Positions 52,321 through 57,293 of a DNA stretch of 57,293 bases are shown here, piece after piece. The stretch's first letter is position 1. Each line of letters begins with the position of its first letter. Source of the DNA: Roseburia_C sp051879315 (GTDB taxonomy: Bacteria; Bacillota; Clostridia; Lachnospirales; Lachnospiraceae); NCBI GenBank assembly GCA_051879315.1, contig JBJELW010000078.1:1-57293 (forward strand). The letters run 5' to 3'. The position numbers were made by a program, and so were the translations under genes. Below the pieces are notes generated by a model. That model did not search any database. It was not told the origin of the DNA and saw nothing but the letters and a program-made list of their open reading frames with translations.

Positions 52321-53751
52321 ATGCAGAATCGGGAGATATCGTTAAGTCTATTGTTTTGGAAAATTGTGAAGGGGTGGCGAGTCTGGGTGGCCGTAGCAGT
52401 AATCTGTGCAGTACTACTGCCTTTGGCACAGTACGGCAGTGCTATGGCAAACTACCGCAGTGAACTGCAGATCTACGAAGCAACAATGAATCAGGAAACG
52501 GCTGAGCAGACGGCAGGAGTCACATTTACCAAGGAAGAACAGCAGCAGATCGAAGAAGCAGCCCGGGTGAAGATGCTGCTGGCTAAGAACCAAGACTATG
52601 CGAAAAATGCTGTGCTGATGAATATTGATCCATACCAGGAACAGGTGCTGACCCTGACCTACTGTGTGGATACTCACTATGTGGCGAACTACATGGAAGG
52701 GGTGGAGCAGAACTACACGTTAACCCTTTTGTCGGCTCTGGCTTCTTATGCAAACAATGGACTGGACCAGACCAAGGTGTGGGGAGAGGATGCGGATGTG
52801 ATCAGTGAAAAGCATCTGACAGAGCTGGTTGGTTCCAGTGTGTCATCCGGAAATACCTTTTATATTACTGTTATCTATACCGATGAAGAGACCTTGCACA
52901 CGGTGGCGGACAATATTAAGCCGCTGATGGAGGCAAAGGCGCAGGAGCTTTCTGACAGCATCACAGACTTTGACCTGATTCTGGCATCAGAGGATTACGA
53001 GGTGAGGGAGAGCTACGAACTGGCGGTGAAACAGCAGAATGTGCAGAATGCTATTAGTAACTATAGTACGTCTCTGACGAACCTGACGGATAAGATGACG
53101 GAAGAACAGTTGAACTATCTAGAAATGAACACTTTGGAGGAAGGTGAAAACATCGAAGAAATGGTTCCGGTGCTACAGGCTCCGGTGAAGCCGTCTTTCC
53201 ATATAATGCATATAATCGTGGGAGCAATGGTGGGAATTTTTCTTGCGGTATTTACACTTACAGTAATATATATATTCTCTGGAAAAATACACAGTTCAGA
53301 GGAACTTATGACGGTATTCCGATTGCGTCAGTTCGGTGTTATCCGTTTGTCCGCAAAGAAGAAGGGGCTGGATGGTGTCATCCTAAAATTGCAGAATGGC
53401 AGACGAAAACAGCTCAGTGCAGAAGCTACGGTTCAGCTGGCTGCATCTAATGTGTTGCTTTACTGTAAGAAAGAAAACATCAACCAGCTGTATCTCACAG
53501 GAACAGAGATAGAGAAGCTACCGAAGGATATAGTGGAGAAAATTTCTATTGCATTCCGTGAGAGTGGAATCCGTATCCTTTATGGTGAGAATCTGAACTA
53601 TGATGCGGCTTCCCTGAAAGATGCTGTAGATGCAGGAAATGTATTATTAGTGGAGCAGACGGAGGTGTCACTTGTGTTCGAAATCGAGCAGGCAATCCGT
53701 GTGTTGCAGGATCAGGGAGTCAATATTGTTGGATGTATTGGTGTAGAGTAG
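52321..53751 (+). CDS. Wzz-like chain-length protein with degenerate BY-kinase-like tail
   Basis: From the ATG at 52321 (AAGGAG upstream; a GTG at 52318 is also possible) the product is 476 aa. It has a membrane helix at about 20-40, a large external helical domain and a second helix at about 295-318, the plan of Wzz/YveK co-polymerases. A further 150 residues follow inside the cell. They have the alpha/beta pattern of a BY-kinase (LYLTGTEIEKLP in place of the Walker A segment, then NVLLVEQTEVSLVFEIEQAIRVLQ) but lack the phosphate loop and the tyrosine tail, so it should not be an active kinase. Confidence 0.82.
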   Translation: MQNREISLSLLFWKIVKGWRVWVAVAVICAVLLPLAQYGSAMANYRSELQIYEATMNQETAEQTAGVTFTKEEQQQIEEAARVKMLLAKNQDYAKNAVLMNIDPYQEQVLTLTYCVDTHYVANYMEGVEQNYTLTLLSALASYANNGLDQTKVWGEDADVISEKHLTELVGSSVSSGNTFYITVIYTDEETLHTVADNIKPLMEAKAQELSDSITDFDLILASEDYEVRESYELAVKQQNVQNAISNYSTSLTNLTDKMTEEQLNYLEMNTLEEGENIEEMVPVLQAPVKPSFHIMHIIVGAMVGIFLAVFTLTVIYIFSGKIHSSEELMTVFRLRQFGVIRLSAKKKGLDGVILKLQNGRRKQLSAEATVQLAASNVLLYCKKENINQLYLTGTEIEKLPKDIVEKISIAFRESGIRILYGENLNYDAASLKDAVDAGNVLLVEQTEVSLVFEIEQAIRVLQDQGVNIVGCIGVE

Positions 53752-53790
53752 AACATTCAAAATATATATGGAAGAAAGTGGAGAAGCGTT

Positions 53791-55029
53791 ATGAGTGAAT
53801 TCGTATCAAGAACCATCCCATTTAGTCCGCCGGATATATCCGACCTGGAAATCAATGAAGTAGTGGAGGCAATGAGGTCCGGCTGGATTACCACCGGACC
53901 TCGAACAAAAGAATTAGAGAGAAGATTGGCAGAGTATTGTCGCACTTCAAAAGTGGTGTGTCTGAATTCTGCAACGGCTGCAGAAGAATTGAGTTTCAGA
54001 ATCTGTGGGATAGGCGAAGGGGACGAAGTAATCGTACCTGCCTATACCTACACGGCAACGGCTGCGGCTGCCATTCATTGCGGTGCAAAGGTAATCTTTG
54101 TTGACAGTGAGAAAGATTCTGCCGAGATGGATTATGACAAAGTGGCGGAAGTCATTACAGAGAAGACCAAAGTCATTGTAGCCGTAGATCTGGGCGGTGT
54201 CATTGCGGATTATGATCGTCTGTATGAAATTGTGGAGAGTAAGAAGAACCTGTTTGTCCCGGGAGGGAATACTGAGCTGGGGCAGAGGATTCAAAGTGCG
54301 TTGGGGCGTGTTTTAGTCTTTTCTGATAGCGCGCATGGGCTGGGTGCCAGCAAGGACGGAAAGATGGCCGGACAGTGGGCTGACTTTACAGATTTTTCCT
54401 TCCATGCGGTGAAGAACTTTACCACGGCAGAAGGGGGAGCAGCGACGTGGAAAGATATTCCCGGAATTGATAACGAGGAAATCTATCATCAGTATCAGCT
54501 TTACAGTCTGCATGGACAGAGTAAGGATGCTTTGGCCAAGACGCAGGTTGGAGCGTGGGAGTATGATATTGCAGGTCCATGGTACAAATGTAATATGACG
54601 GATATTATGGCAGCTATTGGATTGAGACAGCTGGATCGATATCCCGGACTTTTAGCGAGAAGAAGAGAAATCATCGCTAAGTACGATGCCATGTGTGAGG
54701 AACTGGGCGTGATGCATTTGAACCATTATACAGATCACAGTACTTCGTCCGGTCATCTGTATCTGACCCGAATACCGGGAGCCAGTGATGAAGTCAGAAG
54801 AGAGATTATCACGAAACTGGCGGAGCGCGGTGTCAGCACGAATGTGCATTATAAACCGCTCCCCTTGATGACGGCATATAAGAATATGGGATGGGATATC
54901 AAGGATTTCCCCAATGCATATGATTATTACCATAACTTAATTACATTACCGCTTCATACCAGGCTGTCTGATGAGGATGTGGAGTATGTGATTGAGATGT
55001 TTAGAGAAGTGGTGAAAGAATACATTTAG
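53791..55029 (+). CDS. DegT/DnrJ/EryC1 family sugar aminotransferase
   Basis: The 412-aa protein is a PLP-dependent aminotransferase acting on nucleotide-linked keto sugars. It has the family start PFSPPDISDLEINEVVEAMRSGWITTGP-type pattern, the cofactor region NSATAAEE, VIVPAYTYTATAAA, and the Schiff-base lysine in DFSFHAVKNFTTAEGG (about residue 213). The substrate is probably the 4-keto sugar made by the CapD-like enzyme, giving an amino sugar. Start at 53791 with GGAG. Confidence 0.92.
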   Translation: MSEFVSRTIPFSPPDISDLEINEVVEAMRSGWITTGPRTKELERRLAEYCRTSKVVCLNSATAAEELSFRICGIGEGDEVIVPAYTYTATAAAAIHCGAKVIFVDSEKDSAEMDYDKVAEVITEKTKVIVAVDLGGVIADYDRLYEIVESKKNLFVPGGNTELGQRIQSALGRVLVFSDSAHGLGASKDGKMAGQWADFTDFSFHAVKNFTTAEGGAATWKDIPGIDNEEIYHQYQLYSLHGQSKDALAKTQVGAWEYDIAGPWYKCNMTDIMAAIGLRQLDRYPGLLARRREIIAKYDAMCEELGVMHLNHYTDHSTSSGHLYLTRIPGASDEVRREIITKLAERGVSTNVHYKPLPLMTAYKNMGWDIKDFPNAYDYYHNLITLPLHTRLSDEDVEYVIEMFREVVKEYI

Positions 55030-55053
55030 TCGTCGCCTTGGGAGGATAAGTGG

Positions 55054-55752
55054 ATGATTTTGAGAAAGTGGGAAACCCTTCCGGAGGATATGCAGACACC
55101 GGAGGTTCGCAGGTATTATGATATACTTGCCAAACGTAAACTGAGTCTGGTATTAAAGAGAACCTTTGATATTGTGGTTTCGTTGGTTATGCTGATCATT
55201 CTAGCCATTCCGATTCTGATTATAGCGGCACTAATCGCTATTGATTCTCCCGGCGGAGTGTTTTACAGGCAGGTCCGGGTGACCACATATGGCAAAGAGT
55301 TTCGGATTCATAAGTTTCGCACCATGGTAGCCAATGCAGATCAGATTGGCAGTCTGGTAACGGTGGGACAGGACAGTAGAATTACCAGAATTGGCGGTTT
55401 TCTCCGGAAATATCGCTTGGATGAACTGCCACAGTTGCTGGACGTTTTGAATGGAACCATGTCTTATGTGGGAACCAGACCCGAGGTGCCGAAGTACGTG
55501 AATCAGTATACGGCAGAAATGAAAGCAACACTGTTACTTCCGTCCGGTATTACCTCCGAGGCCAGTATCCGCTATAAGGATGAAGCGGAGCTTTTGGATG
55601 GAGCAGAGGATGTGGATAAGGTGTATGTAGAAGAGGTACTGCCCGGCAAGATGAAATATAATCTCCGGGCGATTGAGAAGTTTAGTTTCCTGGGAGAGAT
55701 TGCGACGATGTTTCGAACTGTGTTTGCAGTGCTGGGAAAAGAGTACGAATAA
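55054..55752 (+). CDS. Initiating sugar-phosphate transferase (undecaprenyl-phosphate glycosyl-1-phosphotransferase)
   Basis: The 232-aa protein is a short, single-helix phosphoglycosyl transferase. The re-entrant hydrophobic helix LKRTFDIVVSLVMLIILAIP (only the start matters) is followed by FYRQVRVTTYGKEF, the catalytic HKFRTMV segment and GGFLRKYRLDELPQLL. It attaches the first sugar-1-phosphate of the repeat unit to undecaprenyl phosphate at the membrane. This is the first committed step of a lipid-linked pathway and fits the Wzz-like gene nearby. Start at 55054 behind GGAGG. Confidence 0.93.
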   Translation: MILRKWETLPEDMQTPEVRRYYDILAKRKLSLVLKRTFDIVVSLVMLIILAIPILIIAALIAIDSPGGVFYRQVRVTTYGKEFRIHKFRTMVANADQIGSLVTVGQDSRITRIGGFLRKYRLDELPQLLDVLNGTMSYVGTRPEVPKYVNQYTAEMKATLLLPSGITSEASIRYKDEAELLDGAEDVDKVYVEEVLPGKMKYNLRAIEKFSFLGEIATMFRTVFAVLGKEYE

Positions 55753-55771
55753 GCGAGAGGAAAAGTATCAT

Positions 55772-56563
55772 ATGGTTGACGGATTAGTATCGGTTATCAT
55801 GCCATCCTGGAATACAGGAAAATTTATTGCAGAGTCAATTCAGTCTGTTATTAATCAGACATATAAGAACTGGGAGCTTTTGATTGTGGATGATTGCTCA
55901 ACGGATAATACGGATGAGGTGGTCGCATCTTTTCATGACGATAGAATCAAATATCTGAAGAATGAGAAGAACAGTGGCGCAGCATTGACCAGAAATAGAG
56001 CTATGCGTGAAGCGCAGGGGGAATGGATTGCATTTCTTGACTCTGACGATCTCTGGGCACCGGAAAAGCTGGAGTACCAGATCAAATTTATGAAAAAAAA
56101 CAATCTTGTTTTTTCATACCATGAGTATGTAAAGATAGATGAAGAATCGAAGCCGTTGAATATTTATGTTTCTGGACCGAGAGTTGTTACAAAGAGAAAG
56201 ATGTATAACTATGGATATCCTGGATGTTTAACATTTATGTACAGTGCGAAAGCCATGGGATTGATTCAGATAAAAGATATAAAAAAGAATAATGATTATG
56301 CAATTCTTTTGCAGCTTTGTAAAAAAGCAGATTGTGTGTTGTTAAAGAAAAATCTGGCTCAGTATAGAATCAGGAAGAAATCAATATCGCATGATAAGTT
56401 GTACAAAAAGCTAAAAAGCCATTACGACCTATTTCATTTTTGTGACGAAAAGCCAGCACCAGTGGCTTTTTGGTATGCATGTTGTAACATGTTCTTTGGC
56501 GTGTTAAAGAAAAAAAAATATGAAACATTAATGGATGAAAATAAAGAAGAAATGTTGGGGTAA
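55772..56563 (+). CDS. Family 2 glycosyltransferase
   Basis: The 263-aa protein is a GT-A enzyme: VSVIMPSWNTGKFI, LLIVDDCSTDNT and a DSDD metal site near residue 87. The start at 55772 is taken because AGAGGAAA precedes it; the frame extends upstream into the previous gene without a proper site. The second half becomes AT-rich with Lys/Asn/Tyr-rich residues, unlike the upstream genes. It probably adds the second or a later sugar to the lipid-linked unit. Confidence 0.88.
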   Translation: MVDGLVSVIMPSWNTGKFIAESIQSVINQTYKNWELLIVDDCSTDNTDEVVASFHDDRIKYLKNEKNSGAALTRNRAMREAQGEWIAFLDSDDLWAPEKLEYQIKFMKKNNLVFSYHEYVKIDEESKPLNIYVSGPRVVTKRKMYNYGYPGCLTFMYSAKAMGLIQIKDIKKNNDYAILLQLCKKADCVLLKKNLAQYRIRKKSISHDKLYKKLKSHYDLFHFCDEKPAPVAFWYACCNMFFGVLKKKKYETLMDENKEEMLG

Positions 56564-56566
56564 GAT

Positions 56567-57293
56567 ATGGCGAACAAAAGAATATCATTTTTAGTTCCAA
56601 CGCTTGGAAATAGGCCTAAGGAACTAAAAAGACTGTTTGATTCATTGATTAGTCAGACAGTGAAAAATTTTGAAGTTATTGTAGTTGTTCAGGATAATTT
56701 TGACAGCGTTAAAGCGTTTTGTGAATCTAATATGGATAGATTAGAAATTACCTACGTTAGTAGCTTAGAAAAAGGATTATCTAAAGCTAGAAATGTTGGC
56801 ATGTCATACTGCAAGGGTGAGGTAATTGTTTTATCTGATGATGATTGTTGGTATCCTGAAAACGCTGTGGAAATAATCAATGATGCATTTAGCAATGAAA
56901 ATGTAGATGTGACATTGACAAAAATATATGATTTTAATAACAATCAAGAATATAAACATTATGAAAACAAAGAGAAATCCATAAATTCCGTGTTTACGTT
57001 ATTGTCGAAGTCTTCCATTGAGATTGCTTTTAAAAGTAAATACAAAAACATACTTTTTGATGAAAATCTTGGCTTAGGTGCTACATTTGTATGTTGTGAG
57101 GAAGTCGATTTCTTGATTAGATTATATAGAGAAGGTGCCAGAATTAAATTTTTTCCTATTACAACTGTTTATCATGATAAAAAATATTCTGGTTCGACCA
57201 GAAAGCAAGTTGTAGCTAAAGGCGCGGTATACTCTAAGAATTTCAATTTTATTATTGGATTAATGATATGTGTCAAGGATATTCTCTTAAGAC
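56567..57293 (+). CDS. Family 2 glycosyltransferase, cut by the window edge
   Basis: A frame opens at ATG 56567, 3 bp after the previous stop, and stays open to the end of the window (at least 242 aa). It starts with KRISFLVPTLGNRPKELKRL, followed by VIVVVQDNF and the metal site SDDDCW near residue 90, all typical of GT2 enzymes. The C-terminus is missing. The DNA is markedly AT-rich, as in the later half of the preceding gene. The locus clearly continues to the right. Confidence 0.85.
   Translation, partial: MANKRISFLVPTLGNRPKELKRLFDSLISQTVKNFEVIVVVQDNFDSVKAFCESNMDRLEITYVSSLEKGLSKARNVGMSYCKGEVIVLSDDDCWYPENAVEIINDAFSNENVDVTLTKIYDFNNNQEYKHYENKEKSINSVFTLLSKSSIEIAFKSKYKNILFDENLGLGATFVCCEEVDFLIRLYREGARIKFFPITTVYHDKKYSGSTRKQVVAKGAVYSKNFNFIIGLMICVKDILLR

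Overview
The window looks like chromosome of a motile, anaerobic, low-to-mid GC Firmicute of the Lachnospiraceae type (Clostridia). The evidence is a pyruvate formate-lyase/activase pair, an mbl-flhO-flhP flagellar block, a comFC-yvyF junction, a cdaA-ybbR-glmM block, an orphan HPr, AGGAGG-type ribosome binding sites, and many paired hairpin repeats between genes. I cannot fix the genus from the sequence alone. No tRNA, rRNA, CRISPR array, transposase or phage gene was seen.

Layout. 1-5.6 kb: a small ribbon-helix-helix protein on the minus strand, then a three-gene run of exported or surface proteins (two lipoproteins and a 914-aa membrane-anchored protein). 5.6-11.2 kb: a structured intergenic repeat, an alpha/beta hydrolase, an unknown protein, an anchored nuclease, a cupin, and a damaged CydDC-like ABC transporter pair. 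11.2-14.5 kb: pflB and pflA, separated by strong hairpins. 14.5-23.5 kb: secA, trmO (with a duplicated start region and a short upstream ORF), two unknown small genes, then uvrB and uvrA behind a probable LexA box. 23.5-30.5 kb: mbl, two rod/hook genes, a FlgJ-like rod-binding protein, recD2, comFC and yvyF. 30.5-36.1 kb: two unknown membrane proteins, cdaA, ybbR, glmM and HPr. 36.1-57.3 kb: a surface polysaccharide region that runs off the right edge.

The polysaccharide region appears to hold two adjoining loci. The first (36.1-50.2 kb) makes dTDP-L-rhamnose (rfbA, B, C, D scattered among other genes). It also encodes a Wzm/Wzt ABC exporter whose ATPase has a C-terminal carbohydrate-binding-type extension, a 1010-aa multi-domain glycosyltransferase with a WsaF-like C-terminus, a methyltransferase and a kinase-like protein. 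The last two together resemble a split version of the chain-terminating enzyme WbdD. The second (from 50.2 kb, with its own promoter) has a CapD/FlaA1-type dehydratase, a Wzz-like protein with a degenerate kinase-like tail, a DegT aminotransferase, an initiating sugar-phosphate transferase and two glycosyltransferases, as in a lipid-linked, Wzy-type locus.

The observations I consider most worth checking are two families of intergenic structured repeats. One is a short (~40 nt) double-stem element present three times, with compensatory changes in its stems. In one copy its 3' part is complementary over 9 nt to the ribosome binding site region of the next gene. The other is a ~130-145 bp near-perfect palindrome present twice in full and once as a fragment. 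Also notable are the split WbdD-like pair, the decayed CydDC pair and the two small genes in the apparent SOS-controlled uvrBA unit.
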